A DNA stretch of 64,000 bases, from NCBI RefSeq assembly GCF_904849725.1, contig NC_058520.1, forward strand, positions 532,880,083 to 532,944,082, read 5' to 3'. Made by a program: the position numbers and the translations under genes. Below are positions 36,519 through 48,083 of the stretch, piece after piece. The notes beneath the pieces are model-generated. The model searched no databases. It worked only from the letters and a program-made list of their open reading frames with translations, and had not been told where the DNA came from. Each line of letters opens with the position of its first letter. The stretch's first letter is position 1. The DNA comes from Hordeum vulgare subsp. vulgare. Its lineage: Eukaryota > Streptophyta > Magnoliopsida > Poales > Poaceae.

Positions 36519-38143
36519 TGTTGGAATTATGCCCTAGAGGCAATAATAAATGTATAGTTATTATTATAATTCCTGTATCAAGATAATAGTTTATTATCCA
36601 TGCTATAATTGTATTGAATGAAGACTCATTTACATGTGTGGATACATAGACAAAACACCGTCCCTAGCATGCCTCTAGTTGGCTAGCCAGTTGATCGATG
36701 ATAGTCAGTGTCTTCTGATTATGAACAAGGTGTTGTTGCTTGATAACTGGATCACGTCATTAGGAGAATCACGTGATGGACTAGACCCAAACTAATAGAC
36801 GTAGCATGTTGATCGTGTCATTTTGTTGCTACTGTTTTCTGCGTGTCAAGTATTTATTCCTATGACCATGAGATCATATAACTCACTGACACCGGAGGAA
36901 TGCTTTGTGTGTATCAAACGTCGCAACGTAACTGGGTGACTATAAAGATGCTCTACAGGTATCTCCGAAGGTATACGGATACTGACGATCGAATCTCGGG
37001 CAAGTAACATACCAAAGGACAAAGGGAATGACATACGGGATTATACGAATCCTTGACACTGAGGTTCAAACGATAAATATCTTCGTAGAATATGTAGGAT
37101 CCAATATGGGCATCCAGGTCCCGCTATTGGATATTGGCCGAGGAGTCTCTCGGGTCATGTCTACATAGTTCTCGAACCCGCAGGGTCTGCACACTTAAGG
37201 TTCGACGTTGTTTTATGCGTATTTGAGTTATATGGTTGGTTACCGAATGTTGTTCGGAGTCCCGGATGAGATCACGGACGTCACGAGGGTTTCCGAAATG
37301 GTCCGGAAACGAAGATTGATATATAGGATGACCTCATTTGATTACCGGAAGGTTTTCGGAGTTACCGGGAATGACGAATGGGTTCCGGGAGTTCACCGGA
37401 GGGGGGCAACCCACTCCGGGGAAGCCCATAGGCTTTTGGGGGACACACCAGCCCTTAGTGGGCTGGTGGGACAGCCCCAAGGAGGCCTATGCGCCAAGAA
37501 AAGAAAATCAAAGGAAAAGAAAAAAAAAGAGGGAAGAAGTGGGAAGGGAGGGGGACTCCTCCCACCAAACCAAGTCCAACTCGGTTTGGGGGGGGAGTCC
37601 TCCCCCCCTTGGCTCGGCCGACCCCTTGGGAGTCCCTTGGACCCCAAGGCAAGGTCCCCCTCCCTCCTCCTATATATATGGGGCTTTTAGGGCAGATTTG
37701 AGACGACTTTCTCACGGCTGCCCGACCACATACCTCCATAGTTTTTCCTCTAGATCGTGTTTCTGCGGAGCTCGGGCGGAGCCCTGCTGAGACAAGATCA
37801 TCACCAACCTCCGGAGCGCCGTCACGCTGCCGGAGAACTCTTCTACCTCTCCGTCTCTCTTGCTGGATCAAGAAGGCCGAGATCATCGTCGAGCTGTACG
37901 TGTGCTGAACGCGGAGGTGCCGTCCGTTCGGTACTAGATCGTGGGACTGATCGCGGGATTGTTCGCGGGGCGGATCGAGGGACGTGAGGACGTTCCACTA
38001 CATCAACCGCGTTCTCTAACGCTTCTGCTGTACGATCTACAAGGGTACGTATATCACTCATCCCCTCTCGTAGATGGACATCACCATGATAGGTCTTCGT
38101 GCGCGTAGGAAAAATTTTGTTTCCCATGCGACGTTCCCCAAGA
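36519..38143 (+). mobile_element. 5' LTR of BARE/Angela (1625 bp, internally deleted)
   Basis: Starts TGTTGGAATT and ends CCCCAAGA, with the terminal C changed to G compared with the 3' LTR (CCCCAACA). Relative to the 3' LTR it lacks 188 bp (43890-44077 in the other copy) near 36974 and one 11-bp tandem unit near 37375. Confidence 0.95.
37671..37679 (+). promoter_or_regulatory. TATA box in BARE/Angela 5' LTR
   Basis: TATATATAT after a CT-rich tract; the copy in the 3' LTR is at 44787-44795. BARE-1 is known to be transcribed from TATA boxes within its LTR; matching this one to them is inference. Confidence 0.6.
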
Positions 38144-38144
38144 G

Positions 38145-38157
38145 TGGCATCATGAGC
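38145..38157 (+). other. Primer binding site of BARE/Angela (mutated)
   Basis: TGGCATCATGAGC directly after the LTR, where copia elements carry the initiator tRNA-Met complement TGGTATCAGAGC. It differs by one substitution and a one-base insertion. Confidence 0.7.
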
Positions 38158-39401
38158 TAGGTTCATGCGTAGATGTCTTCTCGAGTAGAACACAAAAGGT
38201 TTTGTGGGCGGTGATGTGCGTTTTGCTGCCCTCCTTAGTTTTTTCTTGATTCCGCGGTATTGTTGGATTGAAGCGGCTTGGACCGAAATTACTCATACGC
38301 TTACGAGAGACTGGTTTCATCGTTACGAGTAACCCCCTTTGCTCAAAGATGACTGGCAAGTGACGGTTTCTCCAACTTTAGTTGAATCGGATTTGACCGA
38401 GGAGGTCCTTGGATAAGGTTAAATAGCAACTCATATATCTCCGTTGTGGTGTTTGCGTAAGTAAGATGCGATCCTACTAGATACCCTTGGTCACCACGTA
38501 AAACTTGCAACAACAAAATTAGAGGACGGCTAACTTGTTTTTGCAGGGTATGATTGTGATGTGATATGGCCAATGATGTGATGTGATATATTGGATGTAT
38601 GAGATGATCATGTTGTAATAGAAATATCGACTTGCACGTCGATGGTACGGCAACCGGCAGGAGCCATAGGGTTGTCTTTATACTAACATATTTGTGCTTG
38701 CAGATGCGTTTACTATTTTGCTAGGATGTAGCTTTAGTAGTAATAGCATAAGTAGCACGACAACCCCGATGGCAACACGTTGATGGATGATCATGGTGTG
38801 GCGCCGGTGAGAAGAAGATCGTGCCGGTGCTTTGGTGATGGAGATCAAGAAGCACGTGATGATGGCCATATCATGTCACTTATGAATTGCATGTGATGTT
38901 AATCCTTTTATGCACCTTGTTTTGCTTAGAACGACGGTAGCATTATGAGGTGATCTCTCACTAAAATTTCAAGACGAAATTGTGTTCTCCCCGACTGTGC
39001 ACCGTTGCTACAGTTCGTCGTTTCGAGACACCACGTGATGATCGGGTGTGATAGACTCAACGTTCACATACAACGGGTGCAAAATAGTTGCGCACGCGGA
39101 ACACTCGGGTTAAGCTTGACGAGCCTAGCATGTGCAGACATGGCCTCAGAACACATGAGACCGAAAGGTCGATCATGAATCATATAGTTGATATGATTAG
39201 CATAGGGATGCTTACCACTGAAACTACTCTCGACTCACGTGATGATCGGACTTGGGATAGTGTAAGTGGATCATGAACCACTCAAATGACTAGAGAGATG
39301 TACTTTTTGAGTGGGAGTTTAGCATATAATTTGATTAAGTTGAACTCTAATTATCTTGAACATAGTCTAAGTCCACTTTGAATATATTTGTGTTGTAGAT
39401 C
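38158..39401 (+). other. Untranslated leader of BARE/Angela
   Basis: About 1.24 kb between primer site and the gag start codon at 39402, as expected for the long leader of this family. No ORF of note; packaging and dimer signals would lie here, but I cannot place them. Confidence 0.6.
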
Positions 39402-42400
39402 ATGGCTCACGCAAGTGTCATCCTGAATTTTAAATACGTTCCTAGAGAAAGCTAAGTTGAAAGATGATGGAAGCAACTTTGTAGACTGGGCTCGTAATCT
39501 TAAGCTAATCTTACAAGCTGGAAAGAAGGATTATGTCCTTAATGCTGCGCTAGGAGATGAACCACCCGCTACGGCTGATCGGGATGTTAAGAACGCTTGG
39601 TTAGCACGTAAGGAGGACTACTCAATAGTTCAATGTGCAGTCTTGTATGGCTTAGAGCCGGGACTTCAACGTCGCTTTGAGCGTCATGGAGCATTTGAGA
39701 TGTTCCAGGAGTTGAAGTTTATCTTTCAGAAGAACGCCCGGATCGAGAGGTATGAGACCTCCGATAAATTCTATGCTTGCAAGATGGAGGAAAACTCGTC
39801 TGTCAGTGAACATGTGCTCAAAATGTTTGGGTACTCAAACCGTCTAACTGAACTTGGGATTGAACTCCCGCAAGAAGCTATCACTGACAGAATCCTCCAA
39901 TCACTGCCGCCAAGCTATAAAGGCTTTGTGTTGAACTACAACATGCAAGGGATGAACAAGTCTCCCGGCGAGTTGTTTGCGATGCTGAAAGTCGCAGAGT
40001 CTGAACTCCGTAAAGAGCATCAAGTGTTGATGGTGAGCAAGACCACTAGTTTCAAGAGAAACGGCAAAGGAAAAAAGGGCAATTCGAAGAAGAGCGGCAA
40101 GCCTGTTGCCAATCCGCCGAAGAAACCCAAGGCTGGACCTAAGCCTGAAACAGAGTGCTTCTATTGCAAGGGTATGGGTCACTGGAAGCACAATTGCCCC
40201 AAGTATCTGGCAGATAAGAAGGCGGGCAAAGAAAAATCAGGTATATTTGATATACATGTTATTGATGTGTACTTAACCGGCTCTCGTAGTAGTGCCTGGG
40301 TATTCGATACCGGTTCTGTTGCTCACATTTGCAACTCGAAGCAAGAACTGCGGAATAGACGAAGGCTGGCGAAAGACGAAGTGACGATGCGCGTAGGAAA
40401 CGGTTCCAAGGTTGATGCAATCGCCGTCGGCACCGTGTCACTTCAACTACCATCGGGATTAGTGATGAACTTAAATCATTGTTATTTAGTGCCTGCGTTG
40501 AGCATGAACATTATATCTGGATCTTGTTTATTGCGAGACGGTTACTCTTTTAAGTCTGAGAATAATGGTTGTTCTATTTCTATGAGTAACATCTTTTATG
40601 GTCATGCACCGAATGTGAGAGGATTGTTCATATTGAATCTCGATAGCGATACGCATATACATAACATTGAGACCAAAAGAGTTAGAGTAAACAATGATAG
40701 CGCCATATTTTTGTGGCACTGCCGCTTGGGTCATATTGGTGTAAAGCGCATGAAGAAACTCCATGTTGATGGACTTTTGGAGTCACTTGACTTTGATTCA
40801 CTTGACACGTGCGAACCATGCCTCATGGGCAAGATGACTAAAACTCCGTTCTCCGGAACAATGGAGCGTGCAAGTGACTTGTTGGAAATCATACATACCG
40901 ATGTGTGTGGTCCGATGAGCGTGGAGGCACGCGGCGGATATCGTTATTTTCTCACCTTCACTGACGATTTAAGTAGATATGGTTATGTCTACTTGATGAA
41001 GCACAAGTCTGAAACATTTGAAAAGTTCAAGCAATTTCAGAGTGAAGTAGAAAATCATCGTAACAAGAAGATCAAGTTCCTACGGTCTGATCGTGGGGGT
41101 GAATATCTGAGTTTCGAGTTTGGTACTCACTTAAGACAATGTGGAATTGTTTCTCAGTTAACACCGCCTGGAACACCACAGCGTAATGGTGTGTCCGAAC
41201 GTCGTAATCGTACTTTGTTAGAGATGGTGCGATCTATGATGTCTCTTACTGATTTGCCGTTATCATTTTGGGGTTATGCATTAGAAACAGCTGCATTCAC
41301 TTTAAATAGGGCACCATCAAAATCCGTTGATACGACACCATACGAACTGTGGTATGGCAAAAGACCAAAGTTGTCGTTTCTTAAAGTTTGGGGATGTGAT
41401 GCTTATGTCAAAAAGCTTCAGCCTGAAAAGCTGGAACCCAAAGCGGAAAAGTGCGTCTTCATAGGTTACCCAAAGGAGACAGTTGGGTACACCTTCTATC
41501 TCAAATCCGAGGGCAAAGTGTTTGTTGCTAAAAACGGAACTTTTCTCGAGAAGGAGTTTCTCTCGAGAGAATTGAGTGGGAGGAAGATAGAACTTGACGA
41601 GGTTGTCGAACCTCTCATCCCTCTGGATGGTGGCGCAGGGCAAGGGGAAACCTCTGTCGTTGCGATGCCGGTTGAGGAGGAAGTTAATGATGATGATCAT
41701 GAAACTCCAGTTCAAGTTTCTGTTGAACCACGCAGGTCGACGAGATCACGCGCTGCTCCAGAGTGGTACGGTAATCCCGTCTTGTCAATCATGTTGTTAG
41801 ACAACAATGAACCTGCAAATTATGAAGAAGCAATGGTGGGCCCAGATTCCAACAAATGGCTAGAAGCCATGAAATCCGAGATAGGATCCATGTATGAGAA
41901 CAAAGTGTGGACTTTGGAGATACTACCTGAAGGCCGCAAGGCTATTCAGAACAAATGGATCTTTAAGAAGAAGACGGACGCTGACGGTAATGTGACCGTT
42001 TATAAAGCTCGACTTGTGGCAAAGGGTTTTTCACAAGTTCGAGGAGTTGACTACGATGAGACCTTCTCACCCGTAGCGATGCTTAAGTCCGTCAGAATCA
42101 TGTTAGCAATAGCTGCATTTTTCGATTATGAAATCTGGCAGATGGATGTCAAAACGGCATTCCTTAATGGTTTCCTTAAGGAAGAGTTGTATATGATGCA
42201 ACCCGAAGGTTTTGTCGATCCTAAAAATGCTGACAAGGTGTGCAAGCTCCAGCGATCCATTTATGGACTGGTGCAAGCATCTCGGAGTTGGAACAAGCGC
42301 TTTGATGAGGTGATCAAAGCATTTGGGTTTATACAAGTGGTTGGAGAATCTTGTATTTACAAGAAAGTGCGTGGGAGCTCTGTGGCGTTTCTAATATTAT

Positions 42401-43383
42401 ATGTGGATGACATATTACTGATTGGAAACAACGTAGAGCTTTTGGAGAGCATAAAAGGTTACTTGAATAAAAGTTTCTCTATGAAGGACCTAGGAGAAGC
42501 TGCTTACATTCTAGGCATTAAGATCTATAGGGATAGATCAAAACGCGTGATAGGACTTTCACAAAGCACATACCTTGATAAAGTTTTGAAGAGGTTCAAG
42601 ATGGAACAGTCCAAGAAAGGGTTCTTGCCGGTGTTACAAGGTACGAGATTGAGTAAGACTCAGTGCCCAGCAACTGATGAAGATAGAGAGCATATGCGCT
42701 CCGTCCCCTATGCTTCAGCCGTAGGCTCTATCATGTATGCAATGTTGTGCACTAGACCGGATGTTAGCCTGGCCATAAGTATGGCAGGTAGGTTCCAGAG
42801 TAATCCAGGAGTGGATCACTGGACGGCGGTCAAGAATATCCTGAAGTACCTGAAAAGGACTAAGGAGATGTTTCTCGTGTATGGAGGTGACCAAGAGCTC
42901 GCCGTAAAAGGTTACGTCGATGCAAGCTTTGACACAGATCCGGACGACTCTAAGTCGCAAACCGGATACGTATTTATTCTTAATGGGGGTGCAGTAAGCT
43001 GGTGCAGTTCCAAGCAAAGCGTCGTAGCAGATTCTACATGTGAAGCGGAGTACATGGCTGCCTCGGAGGCGGCTAAGGAGGGTGTCTGGATGAAGCAGTT
43101 CATGACGGATCTTGGAGTGGTGCCAAGTGCACTGGATTCAATAACCTTGTTCTGTGACAACACTGGTGCCATTGCCTTAGCAAAGGAACCAAGGTTTCAC
43201 AAGAAGACCAGACACATCAAACGACGCTTCAACCTCATCCGCGACTACGTCGAGGAGGAGGACGTAAATATATGCAAAGTGCACACGGATCTGAATGTAG
43301 CAGACCCGCTGACTAAACCTCTTCCACGGCCAAAACATGATCGACACCAGAACTGTATGGGTGTTAGATTTATTACAATGTAA
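39402..43383 (+). pseudogene. gag-pol polyprotein of BARE/Angela (single frameshift after the start)
   Basis: The gag ATG is at 39402, but after 17 codons the frame hits TAA at 39453 because of one extra base in the AAA run near 39448-39450. From 39451 a frame of over 1,300 codons is open to 43383. Numbering from 39457: zinc knuckle CFYCKGMGHWKHNC at 234-247; protease DTGS at 284; integrase His/Cys region from about 420; integrase Asp 482, Asp 545, Glu 581; reverse transcriptase YVDD at 982; RNase H Asp near 1155 with CEAEYMA and DNTGA. All catalytic motifs are intact. RT reads YGLVQASRSW where the family has YGLKQ, a change at a conserved Lys. Without the first ATG the next in-frame ATG is about 80 codons in, so function is doubtful. 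Confidence 0.93.
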
Positions 43384-43423
43384 TTCACATGGTGATGTGA
43401 GGGCTAGATTATTGACTATAGTG

Positions 43424-43435
43424 CAAGTGGGAGAC
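43424..43435 (+). other. Polypurine tract of BARE/Angela
   Basis: CAAGTGGGAGAC immediately before the 3' LTR, the usual site that primes plus-strand synthesis in this family. Confidence 0.75.
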
Positions 43436-45259
43436 TGTTGGAATTATGCCCTAGAGGCAATAATAAATGTATAGTTATTATTATAATTCCTGTATCAAGA
43501 TAATAGTTTATTATCCATGCTATAATTGTATTGAATGAAGACTCATTTACATGTGTGGATACATAGACAAAACACCGTCCCTAGCATGCCTCTAGTTGGC
43601 TAGCCAGTTGATCGATGATAGTCAGTGTCTTCTGATTATGAACAAGGTGTTGTTGCTTGATAACTGGATCACGTCATTAGGAGAATCACGTGATGGACTA
43701 GACCCAAACTAATAGACGTAGCATGTTGATCGTGTCATTTTGTTGCTACTGTTTTCTGCGTGTCAAGTATTTATTCCTATGACCATGAGATCATATAACT
43801 CACTGACACCGAAGGAATGCTTTGTGTGTATCAAACGTCGAAACGTAACTGGGTGACTATAAAGATGCTCTACAGGTATCTCCGAAGGTGTTAGTTGAGT
43901 TAGTATGGATCAAGACTGGGATTTGTCACTCCGTGTGACGGAGAGGTATCTCGGGGCCCACTCGGTAATACAACATCACACACAAGCCTTGCAAGCAATG
44001 TGACTTAGTGTAAGTTGCGAGATCTTGTATTACGGAACGAGTAAAGATACTTGCCGGTAAACGAGATTGAAATAGGTATACGGATACTGACCATCGAATC
44101 TCGGGCAAGTAACATACCAAAGGACAAAGGGAATGACATACGGGATTATACGAATCCTTGACACTGAGGTTCAAACGATAAAGATCTTCGTAGAATATGC
44201 AGGATCCAATATGGGCATCCAGGTCCCGCTATTGGATATTGGCCGAGGAGTCTCTCGGGTCATGTCTACATAGTTCTCGAACCCGCAGGGTCTGCACACT
44301 TAAGGTTCGACGTTGTTTTATGCGTATTTGAGTTATATGGTTGGTTACCGAATGTTGTTCGGAGTCCCGGATGAGATCACGGACGTCACGAGGGTTTCCG
44401 GAATGGTCCGGAAACGAAGATTGATATATAGGATGACCTCATTTGATTACCGGAAGGTTTTCGGAGTTACCGGGAATGTACCGGGAATGACGAATGGGTT
44501 CCGGGAGTTCACCGGAGGGGGGCAACCCACTCCTGGGAAGCCCATAGGCTTTTGGGGGACACACCAGCCCTTAGTGGGCTGGTGGGACAGCCCCAAGGAG
44601 GCCTATGCGCCAAGAAAATAAAATCAAAGGAAAAGAAAAAAAAAAGAGGGAAGAAGTGGGAAGGGAGGGGGACTCCTCCCACCAAACCAAGTCCAACTCG
44701 GTTTGGGGGGGAGTCCTCCCCCCCTTGGCTCGGCCGACCCCTTGGGAGTCCCTTGGACCCCAAGGCAAGGTCCCCCTCCCTCCTCCTATATATATGGGGC
44801 TTTTAGGGCAGATTTGAGACGACTTTCTCACGGCTGCCCGACCACATACCTCCATAGTTTTTCCTCTAGATCGTGTTTGTGCGGAGCTCGGGCGGAGCCC
44901 TGCTGAGACAAGATCATCACCAACCTCTGGAGCGCCGTCACGCTGCCGGAGAACTCTTCTACCTCTCCGTCTCTCTTGCTGGATCAAGAAGGCCGAGATC
45001 ATCGTCGAGTTGTACGTGTGCTGAACGCGGAGGTGCCGTCCGTTCGGTACTAGATCGTGGGACTGATCGCGGGATTGTTCGCGGGGCGGATCGAGGGACG
45101 TGAGGACGTTCCACTACATCAACCGCGTTCTCTAACGCTTCTGTTGTACGATCTACAAGGGTACGTAGATCACTCATCCCCTCTCGTAGATGGACATCAC
45201 CATGATAGGTCTTCGTGCGCGTAGGAAAATTTTTGTTTCCCATGCGACGTTCCCCAACA
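43436..45259 (+). mobile_element. 3' LTR of BARE/Angela (1824 bp)
   Basis: TGTTGGAATT... to ...CCCCAACA. It retains the 188 bp missing from the 5' LTR, flanked there by AGGT at 43886-43889 and 44074-44077. It carries an extra tandem copy of the 11-mer GTACCGGGAAT near 44479. Confidence 0.97.
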
Positions 45260-45264
45260 GACAA
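45260..45264. repeat. Target site duplication of BARE/Angela (right)
   Basis: GACAA, matching 36514-36518. Confidence 0.97.
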
Positions 45265-45788
45265 TGCTCAATCTTGCCATTAATGCATCTGCCTATGAAG
45301 AGGGCAAAGTGATGCAAGGCAGGAAAATGAATAATCCCCATGGTAGCTTGCATAATGTCTGTAGTTTCTCCAACTATAATACCAGAGCAAAAATCTCTAA
45401 CCGAAGATTTAGGAGGATCATTGAGGCTACCCCAAATAGGTATCTTGCAAATTCTATTAAAATCCTCTAAATCCATGGTATATGATTAATCATAGAGATC
45501 AAACAGTACCGATGTATCACGGCCAGCTGAAAAATTGAATCTACGAACAAAAGAGGCAGTGAGAGCAACATACTGTTCACATTTATCGGAGATGAATTAT
45601 TCGAGTCCGACGTTGTGAACAAGTGCATCAAACTCATCTTTGAAACCTCCCTCAATCATAAATTCATCAGAAGGCCATTCACATGGTTGTACCTACGCGT
45701 GCCTTGGTTGGTAAGGATCAGGCTCCCGAATCGCAAGACGGGGACCTCTCTTGCTTGAGGAACCACCATGATAGTTTCTCCTGAACAT
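45265..45788 (-). pseudogene. ORF2 of element P, N-terminal part
   Basis: Minus-strand from the ATG at 45788 (MFRRNYHGGSSSKRGPRLAIRE), basic at the start, then FMIEGGFKDEFDALVHNVG, VRRFNFSAGRDTSVLFDLYD and MDLEDFNRICKIP. With the part at 36044-36513 it makes about 332 codons. Three in-frame stops lie in this part (after RHA, after NVGLE, after FDLYD). Two of them fit a CAA-to-TAA or TGG-to-TAG change, so the gene was intact when P was active. Length and sequence suit the putative transposon proteins of Athila-type elements. A plausible leader intron ends 10 bp upstream. Confidence 0.65.
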
Positions 45789-45797
45789 CTTCCTTTT

Positions 45798-46019
45798 CTG
45801 AAATTTTCAGTGACCCAAAGGAAAGGTGAACAAGGCTCAACTAAACTAGTAGCAACTACTCCCACAAGTGCATAGAGGCCATATTACGCATCAAAACTAC
45901 TTGGGACCAGTTAAGATCAGCATGCAAAGCTCAAGAACATGGTCACAAAGGCAGCAAAAATACGCGGAGTATAAGGCACTAGAGAAAAAACTAATTGGAC
46001 CAATGGAGCAGTCACTTAC
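45798..46019 (-). other. Predicted leader intron upstream of ORF2
   Basis: Minus-strand donor GTAAGTGACTG at 46019 and acceptor GAAAATTTCAG ending at 45798, 222 nt, ten bases before the ORF2 ATG. Typical plant splice sites and a T-rich interior. By eye only. Confidence 0.5.
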
Positions 46020-46180
46020 CAAGGAGTAATTTCCCCAAAACAGTTCGGAGAACGGTGATTTGAGCAAAGAGATCGAAAATCCCAGCAAGAGGAGCAAGAA
46101 CACGGGTTTGAGCTGTGAAACGATTTTTTGTGGAGGTAGGAGAACCAGATGAGAGCAAGAATGAGTGGAGGGGGTGCCTG

Positions 46181-46370
46181 TGGGCCCCACAAGCCTGGGT
46201 GGCGTGGCCAGGGGGGTGCCTGCACCCCAAGGGCTTGTGGCCCACTGGTGCAGCCCCAGACAAGCTCTTTGTCTCAGAATTTTTCAAAAATTCCAAAAAA
46301 AATCATACTTGATTTTCAGGACGTTCGGAGAACTTTTATTTTCGGGGTACTTTTCTACCGGACGCTAAAA
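46181..46370 (-). promoter_or_regulatory. LTR-like promoter segment upstream of ORF2 in element P
   Basis: Minus-strand stretch resembling the upstream promoter part of P's own LTR (32881-33050). Both have an AAATAAAAGTTCTC...GTCCTGAAAAT block, then an inverted repeat with arms GTGGGCCACAAGCCC and GGCTTGTGGGGCCCAC. Here the arms are at 46231-46245 and 46181-46195. The segment precedes the leader intron and ORF2. No clear TATA box follows. I infer an internal promoter derived from, or sharing an origin with, the LTR. Confidence 0.55.
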
Positions 46371-46564
46371 TAGAAAACAGGGAAAACTAAATCTATCATT
46401 TTTCTTCTAAGCAACCTAAAGTGAAAGCTTGGAACAGAGATTTGTGACTCCTCGATTCATTCATCTCATGGTCATCGAAAGAAAATCCGTCAATGAGGTT
46501 GATCAAGTCTCCTCGACAAACCTTTTCGAATCGCAAAAGAGAACGGAGAATTTTCGAATAGTCA
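46371..46564 (-). other. Spacer between protease stop and ORF2 promoter segment
   Basis: About 190 bp, AT-rich, no coding sequence. This is where an autonomous Athila-type element would have reverse transcriptase and integrase. Confidence 0.5.
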
Positions 46565-48078
46565 CTAGGTCACCTGAATGGGGATGTGTATCTCCCCAAC
46601 AAGCAAATCATACTTCATCTTGACACGAGGAATAGGGCATTCAAAGCTCCCAATAAGAATCAATGAAGTCTTTTCGATAGCGTTGATGCAATGTACTCGA
46701 TATTGTTTCTTCGGAAAGTGCACCATATGCTCATTACCGTTGACATGGAAAGTGACATTGCCTTTGTTGCAATCTATAACAGCCCCTGCAGTGTTTAAAA
46801 AGGGTCTTCCGAGGATGACCGCCATGGCATCGTCCTCGGGAATATCCAGGATAACAAAGTCTGTTAAGATAGTGACGTTAGCAACCACAACAGGCAAATC
46901 CTCACAAATGTCGATAGGGAAAGCAGTTGATTTGTCGGCCATTTGCACAGAGATTTCAGTGGGTGTCAACTTATCCAGTTCAAGCCTACGATAAAGAGAG
47001 AGAGGCATAACACTAACACCAGCTCCAAGGTCGCATAAAGCAGTTCTAACGTAGTTGCCTTTAATGGAGCAAGGTACAGTTGGCACACCGGGATCACCTA
47101 GTTTCTTAGGAGTTCCACCCTTGAAGGTATAATTAGCGAGCATAGTGCAAATCTCAACCTCAGGTATCTTCCTTTTATTAGTCACAATATCTTTCATGTA
47201 CTTAGCATAAGGAGACATTTTAAGCATATCTGTCAAACGCATTTGCAAAAAGACAGGTCTAATCATTTCAACAAAGCGCTCAAAATCCTCATCATCCTTT
47301 TTCTTGGATGGTTTGGGAGGAAAGGGCATAGGTTTCTAAACCCATCGTTCTCTTTCTTTACCGTCCTTCCTAGCAGTGAAGTCATTCTTATTGTATCTCT
47401 TAGTTTAACACTGTGGGTTATCAAGATCAACAGGTTCAATCTTCACATCCTTTTCATTGCTAGGTTGAGCATCTTCATGAACATCACTATTGATATTATC
47501 ATTAGGCTCATGTTCATCACCAGATTGTGTTTCAGCATCAGAGACAGAGACATCGTTTGGACTCTCAGGTGTAGCAGCAACAGGGTTGCTAGCGTGCAGG
47601 TTCCTATCTTCTTACTTCTTCTTTCTAGGATGACTAGGTGCATCAGTGCTAACTCCTTGAGAATCTTGTTCAATTCTCTTCGGATGACCCTCGGGATACA
47701 AAGGTTCCTGGGTCATTCTACCGCCTCTAGTGACGATTGTGACAGAATTATCATTCAACTCATTGAGCAAGTCATTTTGAGCTTTAAGTACTTGTTCTAC
47801 CTGAGTAGTAACCATAGAGGCATGTTTACTCAGAAGTTTAAGATCGTTGACGTTTCTCTCCACACAAGCACTTAAATGACTAAGCATACGAGCATTCTGT
47901 TCCAATTGTGTGCTAACATAATCATGGAAACTCTTTTGTTTGGCAACAAAGTTATCAAATTCATCCATGCATAAGCTAGCAGGTTTATCAAAAGGAATAT
48001 CACTCTCATCAAACCTACGCACAGAGTTTACTTCCACTACCTGTATCGGGTTATCAAGACCATGGATCTCTTCGATAG
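46565..48078 (-). pseudogene. gag C-terminus and protease of element P
   Basis: Minus-strand, continuing the gag frame across element F (PPIEEIHGLDNPIQV follows KNLPL from 56304). It contains a long helical segment near 47800-47950 (EQNARMLSHLSACVERNVNDL), then an acidic linker, then ERFVEMIRPVFLQM and a protease domain. The active-site motif is CDLGAGVSVMP near 47000-47035 and the second half ILGRPFLNTAGAVID near 46800. TAA at 47612-47614, TAA at 47405-47407 and TAG at 47336-47338 interrupt an otherwise single frame; each fits C-to-T decay of a Gln codon. The stop is at 46565, with no polymerase after it. Confidence 0.8.
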
Positions 48079-48083
48079 GTGGT
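48079..48083. repeat. Target site duplication of element F (left)
   Basis: GTGGT, identical to 56299-56303. Confidence 0.95.

Larger units (their letters stand above)
36519..45259 (+). mobile_element. Near-intact BARE-1/WIS/Angela copia retrotransposon (8741 bp)
   Basis: 5' LTR 36519-38143, primer site 38145-38157, gag-pol 39402-43383, polypurine tract 43424-43435, 3' LTR 43436-45259, TSD GACAA. The LTR start (TGTTGGAATTATGCCC) and the protein are those of the abundant Triticeae BARE/WIS/Angela group. By eye the LTRs differ by about 15 substitutions plus one 188-bp and one 11-bp length difference, so it is young relative to its surroundings. It disrupts ORF2 of P. Confidence 0.97.

Noticed and set aside
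37208..37886. Overlapping open stretches of 140-160 codons on both strands
   Set aside because: They fall in the GC-rich promoter part of the BARE/Angela 5' LTR and recur in the 3' LTR; low-complexity Pro/Arg/Gly composition without domain signal.
47243..47875. 210-codon plus-strand open stretch
   Set aside because: It lies entirely opposite the gag-protease gene of P, whose protease motifs are clear on the minus strand; the plus-strand reading is a hydrophobic shadow without recognisable domains.
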